Source: Siphonodentalium dalli
Taxonomy: Eukaryota; Mollusca; Scaphopoda; Gadilida; Siphonodentaliidae
Length of the DNA: 64,000 nucleotides
Assembly: GCA_032622095.1 (NCBI GenBank)
Contig: CP136062.1
Coordinates: 136,721,351 to 136,785,350 of the forward strand
Direction of reading: 5' to 3'
A program made the translations under genes and the position numbers. The notes below the pieces were generated by a model that was given only the letters and a program-made list of their open reading frames with translations, did no database searches and was not told the DNA's origin. This document shows positions 34,342 through 47,274 of the stretch, piece after piece. The number at the start of each line of letters is the position of its first letter. Within the stretch, counting starts at the first letter, position 1.

Positions 34342-35290
34342 TCATTGAATGTGATCCTTTGGCTCAAAACTTGGATTTGTTTTATTTCTTCCCTTCATGG
34401 TATGTCGTATTTTCTTCGGCATATGCAGCTTCTCCCTTTTCTTTTGGGCGTCTTCAATTTTCATCCTCTTACACTCGTCCACGTGAACCCCTAAGAATGC
34501 AATCTTGATACTTTGGATTACGATCTTGGCTTCCAGCTCGGCGACTCGGTCCGTTTCAACTGATGTCGGGTCTATACCAGGCATTTCGCCAAGGTATCTA
34601 CCAGCTGCGTGGGGAATGAATAGTCAATCCCAGACGCAGTCAGTTCAGGGAAATCGAACCGTATGACACTTACAGTTTCAGTGAGGACTGTCCTTTGCTC
34701 TTCGGCATGTGGTGTGACTTCCATCGGTTCAGCAACCACAACCGACCTTACGTCATGTGGTTGGGCGGCACAGACAGAAGCTCGGGTGTACTAGGAGCAG
34801 CTTCCACGGATGTGGATACTGGCAGCTTCTATTCTGACTTACCACGGGTGTGGAATCAGCGGAAACAACCACAGGGAGTTTCACGATTACAGAGGGTGTT
34901 GAAGGCTTTTCGTGTGCCATCTTTGCTATAGCCCGCTTTCCCCACATTTTCCGAGACTCTTCCTGAGATTCCGAGACTATTGTGACAGTTTCGTGATCTT
35001 TCTATCTTTAAATACCATCTCTGGTTGGCTCGACACCACTATCTCATCTGTACCACCCAGCTCTTTCAGTTTCTTTATCCGATTAACATGTGGTGCAAAC
35101 GCCTCGTCGTGATTCTTGTATTTTCTACTGGTGAGGGCTCTGTAGTTACAGTCTACGCGAATATGAAACATTCTCTCTCAGTATTTGCGTCAAGAAATAG
35201 TGCCGTTCGCAGCGTGACAGCTCATCTACCAGGTCACACTTGGAACATTTTTATGCTGGTTCTCTAACCATGATTGTTACGCCTGTGATA
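34342..35290 (-). pseudogene. C-terminal extension downstream of Gypsy integrase (broken)
   Basis: Reading the minus strand downward from 35290: VREPA, stop, KCSKCDLVDELSRCERHYFL, then in the next frame IRVDCNYRALTSRKYKNHDE AFAPH, KKLKELGGTDE, and further down (34342-34584) AELEAKIVIQSIKIAFLG followed by a Lys/Arg-rich KKREKLHMPKKIRH. The spacing of Cys and His in the first two pieces looks like decayed C2H2-type fingers, and the last piece like a coiled coil with a basic tail. It follows the integrase tail in the same orientation, so it is probably the 3' part of the same retroelement. Two frameshifts and a stop break it. Identity uncertain. Confidence 0.4.
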
Positions 35291-35299
35291 GGAATGATG

Positions 35300-36400
35300 T
35301 TTAACCCTTACTTACATCTTACCTGGGCTTAGTCAACATTAACATGTTGCCATTCTGCGAGTGGAAGCTTTTATAGCTATTAATTTAGCTGATAATAACC
35401 ATTTAGGTATCTGACCATGATCGGGTTTTAGTTTTATACCGCTAACAATTATAGAGTGGCCATTTTTATCTAATTGAAATTTGTATACCAATTCAGATAG
35501 TTTCTTTGATATCAAACATGGACCATAATATAATGGTTATAATTTTGGAGCAACCCTTGGATATCTCCTTTCGTCTCGAAACCACACCGCATCTCCGACA
35601 TTATATTTTTAGCCCTTTTTTTAGCTCTTCAGCGTAAGTCGTATTTTTTTCTGTCTATCGAATGATTTACCAAGATGTTGTCTTGCAACCTCGTGCAATT
35701 GGTGCAATTTCTCTCGCAGATTCTGCACATATTCTCAATGTGACGAAATTGGTGGGTGGTTCTGAGGCAGGAGACCAAATGCTAGCTTACATGTGAGACG
35801 GACATCCCTCCCCAACATAAGCATGCTGGGGGTGAAACCTGTGTATATAGAATGTTCAACAATGTCAGTTCCACCCATAGCCTCTGGTCCTTTTGAAAAG
35901 ACATCTTCGAAATCACAAAGTATCTGTTTGATTGCTGCCATCTGCTCTATCGTTCGCTTCTTAATAAATAGTCTGCAGATGATTTGGCAGACATAGGCCT
36001 TCATTTCGATCTGAGTTACCCGATAGTTTGGCAACTCTGACTGATGTCTCACTATCTTTTGGGACTTGTGGTTCCTCTATATCATATAATACCAATGGAT
36101 CGTCATTTACAACTTCTATATTGGCAATAACCAAGTCCTGGTTCAGACTAACATCATAAGGGTTTGGTTTAATCACCCTGGCATTGCATGTTGGACTATC
36201 ACTGATAGTCAACAGACACCGGGCTAGCATTGCGGGATACTTGTCCATCACTTTCAAAGCAAGTTCCAGTAAGAGAGTCTTGGCCTCTTCAGGGAATCCA
36301 TCTCCCTCAACCAGAACATCTACCGGGCATTCTGTCTTTGATGGTAAATAGTACTGATCTGCCACTCGCACCTGATGCACGGAATCGCTGACCAATTTTA
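35300..36400 (-). pseudogene. Ty3/Gypsy pol remnant with a large internal deletion
   Basis: From 36395 downward the minus strand encodes the linker after protease (KTECPVDVLVEGDG, TCNARVIKPNPYDV, DPLVLYDIEEPQ). After a frameshift comes the start of reverse transcriptase: LCDFEDVFSKGPEAMGGTD, then EHSIYTG. At about 35840 this runs directly into FTPSMLMLGRDVRL, the end of the integrase core. The RT palm, RNase H and integrase catalytic residues are all missing. The integrase tail follows: LHEVARQHLGKSFDRQKK, NVGDAVWFRDERR, LYYGPCLISKKLSELVYKFQ, GIKLKPDHG. At least three frameshifts or stops occur. No LTRs were found. The element cannot be active. Confidence 0.75.
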
Positions 36401-36631
36401 GATTAAACCCTATATAAATATATTTTATTAAGTTAAATACAAAACTTTAAGTTACTTAAAACATTTATTAAACCAGATGAAATTTTTACATCTTATTTTC
36501 ATTTTCACATGCAATTACATTCCGTCCATACAAATGTGTCTGTTAAAATATTATCTATTGGTTATGTGCTAATTAAATAATTTATTTAGTTTCATCATTA
36601 GGATCACGTATCCTGCCATGTTACTTACCCA

Positions 36632-36916
36632 TCAGCTTTTGCAGGTCCAGCTAACCAAATACCTTCTGGTGTCAGATATTGTATTGTTAGATTTTAAAAT
36701 GTGCATCCACTCCGTTATTTTTGGATCGGGTGGGGAGTGGTGGCAGAGTAACCCAGCTTGGGAAAGTTTGTGACCTATTCCTAACGTCGATTCTCTGAGA
36801 GGTGTGAACTGTGTGTATTTGTGTCTACCACAGGTTCGTATTGAATTATTCGATTCTGAAAGAAGCCGATAGTGGACTTTATATTCGTTATATGACGCGC
36901 CGCAGTGAGAACACAT
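36632..36916 (-). other. Unrecognised minus-strand open frame
   Basis: A 94-codon frame beginning MCSHCGASYNEYKVHYRLLS and ending DTRRYLVSWTCKS. It lies just upstream, in transcription order, of the Gypsy pol remnant and in the same orientation, so it could be an older part of that element. Its start at 36916 lies at the edge of the repeat block that begins there. I recognise no domain. It may be a chance frame. Confidence 0.25.
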
Positions 36917-38740
36917 TTAAAATGTTTATAATGTGTTGAAAATGAGAGGGTTTTAGTCACACTGTCGACTCATAATGGGGCGATTCTAAGCAGATTATAT
37001 GAGGATAATTACACAAATAAGCCAACTCACGCCTTTTCAGGTGTACGCTCTTTAACTGTGCTTTATCTGTGAGCCGCGCCATAAAATAACAGATGTGACT
37101 CCATTATATGCTTATTTCGGATTCAAATAATCACAATATATACCTATTTCACCTTATATGTCGATTTTATGTGCGTATTTTCGCGAGGATATTTTGCGAA
37201 TACCATAGCTGGACTGAAAATGTCGGCAAACATAGAAAATAAAATTCGCAGAAAAATGGATTGCTTCTGTAGACCTAATTCGTGCTCTCCAACTCACACA
37301 TTTTCCACTTTCTTTCTGCTGAAATTTTATTTCACCTTAGATATTCATTCGATATTAAGATATTCATTCGAAATTCGCGTGATGTTAGTTCGACGTTCGA
37401 TATTCGGTATTTAAAAAAAAATCAATTTTCGTTTTATGTTTGAGGGGTGCGCCATTAGTCCAATTCGTGCTCTTCCGCTGAAATTTCGTACGAAATTCAG
37501 GGCTTTTCCTGTTTTCCAGACCATAGCTGGACTTTTCACTTACAAGACATACAGCTCTAGAGGGCGCATACTGTATTGACGGACCGATTGAGCTGAAATT
37601 TGATAATTATATAGTCACTCCAATATGAGAACTGCACATGCCACTCTACAAGTCCAGACATGGTCAGCGTCATGTGTTTTGAATATCGAATACCAGTCTG
37701 TTCTCCCGAAAACAAGCACATCTGCTAATAATAGAACTTATTTTAGGTAGATACATTGCTTAGAATCGTTTAATTTTGAGTCGATAATGTGCTGAAAATA
37801 AGAGGCTTTAAATTTAGTTACATTGTTGACTCAAAATGGTTTCTAAGTAGATTATGTGCGGACAATGACACAAATAAGCCAACTCACGACGTTTCTTGTG
37901 TACGCTCTTCAACTGTGTTTTCACTGGCCCGCGCCATAGAACGAAATAACGGATATGACTCCAATACCTGCTTATTTCAGAATAAAATAATCACATTATG
38001 TAACTATTTCACATTACAGGTAGATTTTGTGCGTATTTCGGCGATAATATGTTGCGAATACCATAGCTTGACTGAACATTTCGGCTAACGCATCGAAAAA
38101 AAAAATCGCAGAAATTTTTTTGCACTAGGAGACTTCTATAGACTTAATTCGTGCTATCCAACTCACACATTTTCCACTTTTGATATTCATTCGATATTCA
38201 GATATTCATTCGAGATCCGCGTGAAGTTAGTTCGATATTCAACAAAAAAATCAATTTTCGTTTTATGCATGAGGGATACGCCATGTGTCCAATTCGTGCC
38301 CTCCCACTGAAACTTCCTGCGAATTTCCGCGCTTTTCCTGTTTCCAGACCATCGCTGGATTTGGAAAAAATTACACTTAAATTACACGACATAATTATAG
38401 CTGTAGAGGGCGCAGACTGTATTGACGAGCCGATTGAGCTGAAATTTGATAATTATATAGTCACTCCAATATGAGGAGTGCACATGCCAATTTACAAGTC
38501 CAGACATGGTCAGCGTCATGCGTTTTGAATATCGAATACCAGCATGTTCTCCCGAAAAAAGCACAGTATCTGCTAATAACGGTACTTATTTTAGGTAGAT
38601 AATCTGCTTAGAATCTGAGATTTTTAGTCGATAATGTGCTGAAAATTAGAGCGTTTTAGTCACATTATCAACTCATAATGAAGCGATTCTAAGCAAATTA
38701 TGTGCGGATAATGACACAAATAAGCCAACTCCGCCCTTTC
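36917..38740. repeat. Family F repeat block (second block), ~865 bp tandem
   Basis: GTTGCGAATACCATAGCTGG-type starts at about 37190 and 38050 mark two head-to-tail units of about 865 bp. Each unit runs through TTCGATATTCATTCGATATT, CGTTTTATG, TGGACTT, GGGCGCA..CTGTATTGACG, GATTGAGCTGAAATTTGATA, GTCAGCGTCATG, AGGTAGAT..CTGCTTAGAAT, AGTCGATAATGTGCTGAAAA and CAAATAAGCCAACTC. The second unit is cut off near 38740. The same modules in the same order form the left arm of the 24.9 kb block. Open frames here are short and not conserved. Confidence 0.7.
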
Positions 38741-38749
38741 GTGTGTGTG

Positions 38750-38880
38750 ATCTTAGAGGCCGGATTCGTCATCTCCGGTTTAAACATCCCGGCCGGATTC
38801 ATCATCTCCGGTTTAAACCTGGTTTAAACCTACATTGGCGGTCCAGCCAAACCTGATCTAAGGGGGCGTTTTTGTCGTTC
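38750..38880 (+). repeat. Terminal-repeat-like motif related to the 28.2 kb foldback
   Basis: Two tandem copies of GGCCGGATTCRTCATCTCCG followed by GTTTAAAC, then CCTGGTTTAAACC. This parallels the end of the foldback element (TCCGAATCGGCATCTCCAG, TTTAGACCTAGTTTAAAC). It looks like a fragment or a relative of that element's terminus inserted at the end of the family F block. Confidence 0.5.
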
Positions 38881-39559
38881 AGTTACCAACTAATTGACAA
38901 CTCGATTTGGTGATATGAGCATAGTCAAACTACCCTCTTACCTATCGGACCAAAAGACAAGCCGACATAATGGTTATTGACATGTAATAAATCATCGCGA
39001 ACGCGTGCATGATTTATTCATTGACAAATGAGTATCGCTCATGGACCATTAATCCGATCTCTTTGTGGGTTTAAATCAATCTGACAAAGGGCATATCTCT
39101 CAACACGAACTTCACGCGCTGTTTATCACTTTGTTTGTGATTGATTTTCTGCAAGATGCTTTACCAGCAAAGACAAAATTTGATGTATTTACATGTATAT
39201 ATGTATATCTTAAAGGGTATAGGAGCTGTATATTTGAATGTCCGTTTTTCTGTTCGCAACTGTTATAAAACTGATTTAAAAATAAGACAAAATTTAATTT
39301 TTAAAAAATGAAAAAATTGTGTTGTTAAATTGAGTAAGGAGTTGTATCTAACAAGAAACAATATTTAAAATTTATATTAATATTTGTTTTAAATTTAATA
39401 AAAAAATGTTTTTAATTAAAATGTTCAAATGATCAAAATGTGCGCAAATGTGACGCAGGCTCCTGTCGCGCGAAGGGGCCACAGCCCCTCTGACGCTGAA
39501 TAAAGGCTCCATAATCGAGTCAATCCTGGACCAAGAGGTCAGTCAAGTAAAAGCAATTT

Positions 39560-39785
39560 GCTTATGAGTACACACCAGAAGCGGCATCTGAACTGTTAGA
39601 AGTGGGCAACTATACAGAGGCACAGCTTTTAATAAAGAAATATGTTACATGCGTTTCTTTCTTTTTCAATGTAATAAATTTTTCCTCATGCAGAAAATCA
39701 AAAAGTTCCCAGGTTTTGAACTGGTGGAATATTATGGGAATTTATGGGCGGAGCCAGAGTAGAACTTTGTGGCATGATCTACATC
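39560..39785 (+). pseudogene. Unrecognised conserved reading-frame fragment, copy 2
   Basis: The plus strand encodes QFAYEYTPEAASELLEVGNY TEAQLLIKKYV, then a non-matching 50-60 bp, then KSSQVLNWWNIMG, GRSQSRTLWHDL. The second half matches copy 1 at 23755-23961. The middle begins GTTACATG and ends CCTCATGCAG, suitable splice borders, so this may be two exons of an old gene around an intron. The 3' edge is joined to the family F repeat at 39786. Family not recognised. Confidence 0.35.
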
Positions 39786-40780
39786 ATACACAAATAAGCC
39801 AACTCACGCCTTTCCATGTGTACGCTCTTTAACGGATTTTTTTCACTCTGGCCCGCGCAATAAAACGAAATAACGGATATGACTCCATTATCTGCTTATT
39901 TCGGAATCAAATAATCACATTATATACCTATTTAACATTACAGGTCGATTATGTGCGTATTTTGTCGAGGATATGTTGCGAATACCATAGCTGTACTGGA
40001 AATTTCGGCTAACATCGAAAACAAAAATCGCAGAAATATGAATTTCACTATGACTCCTATAGACAGACCTCAATTTACAAATTTTCCACCTTTTTTCACG
40101 TTTGATATGTATTCGATATACAGATATTCATTCGAGATTCGCATGATGTTAGTTCGACGTTCGACACTTAGAAAATAAAAATAATAAAACCAGCACATTA
40201 TCTGCTTAAATAGAACTTGATTTAGGTAGATAATATGCTTAGAAGCGCCTCTTTTTGAGTCGATAATGTGCTGATAATGAGAACATTCTAGTCACATGCA
40301 TTACCGACTCATAATAAGGCGATTCTAAATAGATTGTGTGTGGAGAATACATATAAGCCAATATTACTCTTTAGTTATACGCTCTTTAACGGTGTTTCCA
40401 CTGTGGCCCGCGCCATAAAACGAAAACCAGCACATAATTTACTTAAATAGAACTTATTTTAGGTAGATAATATGCTTAGAATTGCCCCCTTTTTGAGTTG
40501 ATATAATGTGCTGATAGTGAGAACATTCTAATCACATTACCGAATCATAATAAGGCGATTCTAAGTAGATTGTGTGCGGCGAATGATACAAATTAGCCAA
40601 CTCACGACTTTCGTGCGTACGTTCTTTAACAGGTGTTTTCATTGACCCGCGCCATAAAACAGTAATAACGGATAAGAGTCCATTATCTGCTAATTTCATA
40701 ATAAAATAATCACATTTAAGTACCTATTTCATATTATATGTCGATTATGTGCGTATTTCGGCGAGGTTATGTTGATATAA
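39786..40780. repeat. Family F repeat block (third block)
   Basis: Modules CAAATAAGCCAACTCACG, TACGCTCTTTAACGG, GTGGCCCGCGCCATAAAACG, CTGCTTATTTC, TCGATTATGTGCGTATTT and GTTGCGAATACCATAGCTG appear again. CTTAGAATCGCC / GGCGATTCTAAG and AGTCGATAATGTG / CACATTACCGACT form hairpins at about 40225-40330 and 40470-40565. Three partial units can be distinguished. A further scrap lies at 42500-42590. Confidence 0.65.
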
Positions 40781-41473
40781 CTGCTAAGACCGGCTTCACG
40801 AACAATGGATTTTGTCAAATGTTTCTCTATAGACAAGAAACGAAAAATTATAAATACAAAAGGAAAGGCATAATATGAAATATAGAAATCACATATGATA
40901 ATAAAACGGAGCGGAATTGCGATCGTGTCTTGTATTGGTCACATGGCTGACAATAATCGAGGTTACACCACCAAAGACGTCCAACACCTACCCCTTCCCC
41001 TAATTTTACGGCGCTCGTTTTCTAGAAACGGGTTGTTCAATTTGACACTAGATTACAAGACGCGGTCGATTTCCAACTTGGACTTTTAGTATGTCAAACA
41101 GGAGGAAACAAAAAGTTGAAACCAATTATGTTTTATTTATTTTCTAGGTAGAACCACATATTGACTGGACTATAATTCATACGTTAATCTTCTTACCCAT
41201 ATGTATCATGATTGCATGTCAGGTTTTGCATGTCAGATGATCGACGAGGAATGCATTGTGGTATGCAATAATCGACAGACATGGGATTGAAATATTCGCG
41301 CTCCTAGATACCCTCAGCAAAAACACATTTCTCGCGTACTACTTTGGTGGGTGTATTCCAATACAGATCCATCGTCTCTGCAACGATAATATCTTATTAA
41401 AGCTATACATATATACGCTTCATGTGTTTCTTCTGCTCGCAATAGAATGCAGCCGCAGCACATAAATAGAGGA
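40781..41473. other. No gene recognised
   Basis: Two short plus-strand frames (40895-41089 and 41256-41465) have no motif I recognise. The sequence has fewer repeats than its flanks and may be an island of older unique DNA. Confidence 0.45.
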
Positions 41474-41612
41474 TCTCACATGAGTTTCTATTTTATACGG
41501 AATTTATCCACCGAGTTCACTAAATTCGATTTGAGCCGAGGTTTACCGAGGCTCAAATAGAATTTAGAGGACGAGGTTGATTAATTACGTATAAAATAGG
41601 ACGAATGTGAGA
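41474..41612. mobile_element. Hairpin MITE, about 139 bp
   Basis: TCTCACATGAGTTTCTATTT TATACG on the left pairs with CGTATAAAATAGGACGAATG TGAGA on the right. Inner pairing follows through CACTAAATTCGATTTGAGCC and GGCTCAAATAGAATTTAG. Stem mismatches are moderate, so it is older than the hairpins at 12.2 and 16.5 kb. Confidence 0.7.
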
Positions 41613-42639
41613 TACCTTTTATCACATGATCAAATAAACCCGAAGCAACGCGAAATATTAATCGAAAACAACAATCATAAACTACAGCGATCGCAAGTTA
41701 TTTGAAGAACGCCGTGACGTCATCGCACGCGCTGATATTAAACGTGTCTATTACCGATAATTATGAAACTGCTTTTATGGCCAAATTATGTGATAAATTA
41801 ACATCTCTGATTTGCGATCAATTTTCTGGAGACATTTTATTGCGGATAAACATTCCAGCCGGTTTATCTACGTATCTTCTCCACAATACATTCGTCCCAT
41901 TATGTATGTTGGCGCTAAATACCAAATTGCATCTGTGTTGAGTCTTGTTTAGCAAATTTGTATTACGCGCCTAGCTTCTGAGCTTGAATTAACACATTAT
42001 GTGTAAGAGTATTTTGTTGTATATGTTTGTATGCTATGTTATTTCTGTTGCTATGGAGTAATAAAAGATCTCTCTCATATTATGCCGGAACGAGTCAGAT
42101 TGTACCCTCGGAAACTCGTAACTTCCGGAAAAGTCAACTCGTACCTAATTATGGGTAAAATCGTAAACCCACTAACTCGTACAACCAGGAGACTTTGCGC
42201 ACTCGATCGGTCTTCTATTTAGGCTATATAACATTATAGCCCAATTTATATATTGATATGGATCCTTCTATTCCAAACAGTCTGTCTGTCTGTCCGGATT
42301 TTTCTCCCAGACTGCTGGTCCGATTTCAACCAAATTTGGTGTGGTGACTCGGGGTACCATGGCGGATGTCACAACGGCGTTAGTTTTTCCAATTTTTTTA
42401 TTTAAAACAATTTTTTTTTAAAGTTAAATAAGCTGACTTTGGGCCTATGTCAGTATCAAATAAATCCAATTTGCACGATGATATGATGCTGCAGCAGATA
42501 TGTACGCTCTTTATATATGTGTTTTTACTGTGGCCCGGCCGCGACATCCAACGGAATAACAGGTATAAGTCCAATATGAACATGTTTGCACGAGGATATA
42601 ATGAAGTAGCATAATATATATATATATATATATATATAT

Positions 42640-43460
<821 letters not shown>

Positions 43461-46400
43461 GTAAATGTGAATGCATTACTCTGCCTGTATGCACATTGAT
43501 GACGCAGCATTCACGATGGCGCGAGTGAGAAGTCAGGGAACGAGTTGACCTGTTCTATGACGATTGTCTACAGTTGGTTCAACCTATGAAACATTGTTTT
43601 GGTTTGGATAGTTGGGGTTTATCGACGTTTTAGTCAGATTTTAGGGTTACTGGAAATACCAAATAGATGGTTAAATTAACCGGGATATCATACACTCATT
43701 TGCACGTATAAGACACCACCGACCCCCCCCCCCCCCGGAAAGCAACCGATGCGCTTATCCCGATACACAAATCAAGTTTCCCTCCCTTTGCCAAGTTTAC
43801 GTGAATCACAAATCCGTGTTTATCGGGAAACTAACCAGCTTCGCCATTGCTGGACGGCCTAATGCGCCATGCACAGTTCCGACTGAGCCATCGAGCCCCC
43901 TTATGAAAGTATGTGACGCGGGATAAGAAATGAATATTTTATTGATCCAGGCTGAACTTTAAGTAAAACTATTTCATTACAAGTAGGTCGGGATACGATT
44001 AACTCAACACATCAAATCGGTGTATGATGTGATGTACCAGTAACCCTGTAGATGCCTTCAGAACTGGAATCAGATTGTCCGTCTATCTGTCTGTCCGTTC
44101 GATCGTCCGTGGGCGCAACATTTTCCGAAGCTTTATAATAAAGCCTTGATATGTTTTAACTTGCGCATATCTTTACCACCATTGAAACATGCGCATCTAC
44201 GTTAATGAGACCGTTTGGACTTATTTAAGGAGTTATTGACATTTTAAAAAAATTAAAAAATTAATTTTGTACATGTGTTACGCCGAGTTATGTAGTAACT
44301 GACGAGTTTTGTGGTAGCTCACGAGTTATGTAGTAACAATCGACGAGTTTTGTGGTAGCTCACGAGTTTTGTAGTAAAATCGACGAGTTATGTAGTAATT
44401 TGGGTTACGAGTTTTGTAGTAAAATATCGACGAGTTTTGTAGTAAAAAACAAGCTAACGAGTTTTGTAGTAATACTCGTCGAGTTTTGTAGCAACAATAT
44501 TTAGTCAGTTTCAAAGGCGGGTTTGGACTTAATAAAATCGTATATAGTAAATGCAATACTTTTTTGTGTAAGTGTTTGTGTGGTGGACGTTAATGACGTT
44601 GTAGCTCAACTTGATGTTAGTCTCTCTACACTGCTGTGCCGTTTTTCGGCAGAAACTTCGTACCTAGAAGTACTATGGCCATGCTATTAACTTGGACCTG
44701 GTCCCCATTATGTCAGATGTCGCGTTCTGACGTTAATGACGTTGTAGCTCAACCTGAAGGTGGTCCATCGTCACTCATCCGCTGTTTATCTGCAGATCGG
44801 GACGAAACTTGGTACATAGACGTATTGTGGCCATGTTATTGATGTGGACCAGTTACCGATTACGTTAGCCGTCGCGTCCTGGCGGCAATGACGTTGTAGC
44901 TGAACCTGATGGTGATCCATCGTCACTCATCCGCTGTTTCTTGGCAGATCGAGGCGAAACTTCGTATCTAGAAGTACTATGGCCATGTTATTAACTTGGA
45001 CCTGGTCCCCATCATACCAGACGTCGCGTTCTGACGTTAATGACGTTGTAGCTTAACTCGATGATGGTCTCTCGTCACTCCTCCGCAGTTTATCGGCAGA
45101 TCAGTTCGAAACTTGGTACATAGACTTACTGTGGCCATGTTATTTATGTGGACCTGGTCCCGATTACCTCAGACGTCGCGTTCTAACGTTAATGACGTTG
45201 TAGCTCAACTTGATATTGGTTCCTCGTCACTGCTGTTTTTCGGCAGATATGAGCGAAACTTGGCACATAGCAGTGCTGTGGCCATGTTAGTAACTTGGGC
45301 CTGGTCGCGATAACATCGGATGTCGCGTTCTGACGTTAATGACATTGCGCATCAACTTGACAGACCGGGGCGAAACGTCGTATCTAGAAGTTGCATGGTC
45401 ACATTAGTAACACGGACCTAGTCGCGATTACGTCTGACGTCTCGTTCTGAGGTTAGTAACAATGTAGCTCAACTTGATGTTGTTCCACCGTCTCCCGACA
45501 GATCGGGACAACATCTTGTATCTTCGGTCAGGTTAATTGGATGGTCTTGGTAGCGATTGCCCCACACGTCGGGCTCTGACGTTAATGGCTTTGTAGCTGA
45601 ACTATGTTGTTCATCTGCACTCCATCTATAAATCGGGACATAACCGAGGGGTATTTTGCGTCTCAAATTGGAAATAGAAAGATGGCGTGATTCTTCCCGA
45701 TAAAAATCAGTTACAACGTGTTGATTTCGCTTCAAGTTTTGCCGAAACATGCTTTATTTCAAAGAGGCGGCTTCGTCGACGTTTTGGTTTTCCGCGAAAC
45801 TCGACACTGGTTTATGGATAATCTAGAGAGCGATCATGATTTTCAAATCAGGTACGTATCATAACAAAAACAAATTAAGGGCTTGTTTAAAGTGGCATTG
45901 TCTACATGCTTTCGAAAATATATATGTGTCAGTTTCATTGCAGGTAATTAATTCAGCATGTTGGGCAACCCGGGCCCGGTAGGCGTTTTTGTGGTTTCAT
46001 TACTGCAGAGAATAATGAAATATCGTGCGAAAAACGAAAAAGGTGTCCCGTGTTTTTTACAGTCAAATGTTTGTCTTAAAACGCACACAGCTTGACTGCG
46101 TGTCTCTTTTTTCGTGCGTGTAAGTACAATGTGACACACGTTTGGGACAAAATATGACTTCCGGGGGTAGAATTATAGTTGGTCGACTTTTTCGATCTTC
46201 GGCTTCTTCTGTGCACGGTATCTCGTTAACCTCTCCGGGGAAAAAATCATAAACATTGTCGCAAAGGTTTCCTTAAATTGTCAAACTGACACTGGACACT
46301 GCCACTTTGACAAAAAGCAAAAATGTGCAGTCACTTTGTATTACATCCGAATGTACACTCTTATATAGGAGCCGCACTTAAAATAATAATAAGATGACGC

Positions 46401-46761
46401 CCAGTGAGGCCGAGTTCTTTTGGCTACACATACATGTATATGTAAAATATTTACTGGTGTGTAACCTATTCCAACATGGTGAATCCCTCTATAACAAAAG
46501 AACGAGTCAATCTGAATTGGTGCGATTCGCGTGGAGTATATATATGAAAGCTCAAATAATCATTTATTATGCCGACTATTAAGTTTGACCAATCAGCTTT
46601 CGTAAGTAGTATGGCCGCACTGAACCATATGGGAACACTTATGGGGTCTCCTCATGAGGCTTCCGCCATTTTGATTCGGAGAAATTCTTCACGGCCCGAC
46701 TGCACTTCAATGTTAGGCCTATAACAAAGTGTTTTAATTGGTTCGGGGTCGTTGGCATAAT

Positions 46762-46885
46762 AAATACGTTATATGGCGTTTAGTTGGCGGATACGTTGTC
46801 CTGTGGCCTCACCCAATATTGTTTTCACTTCGCCTCACATGACACCGTATCCGCCAACCAAACGCCCTGTAACTTATAGTATGCA
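46762..46885. repeat. Inverted repeat in the core of the 5.1 kb foldback
   Basis: CGTTATATGGCGTTTAGTTG GCGGATACG near 46769 is answered by CGTATCCGCCAACCAAACGC near 46846 around a loop of about 48 bp. The core has no other long structure and no open frame with a recognisable domain. Confidence 0.65.
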
Positions 46886-47274
46886 CCCGTGATGATGGTT
46901 GGACGACGTTCAGCTTAATCGTCCTATAACTGTGTTGACATATGTGACCAGATAAAATTTCGTTATCTTTGGCGCTCGTTTTCAATTTTACACAAGCAGA
47001 TTTATTAATTTATATTCGCCATTCCTATAAACTCAGGGTGTGTGTGGTTAAATCGGGTACAGAAATAATTACCGTCGCAGGGGGTGGGGGGGGGGGGGGG
47101 GTGGGGCGTAAGACGGGGTGGTGGGTCTGGTCAGTGGGACAAAACAGCAATTGTTCCCGCCACTCAAAAACAATTTCTGCATGTTTTTTTTTAGAATAAA
47201 GAGAAATAATGTAATTCTAACTGATATACTGACAGCAGACAGAGAGTTATCCTGTTGTATTTTGTTGTAAATGG

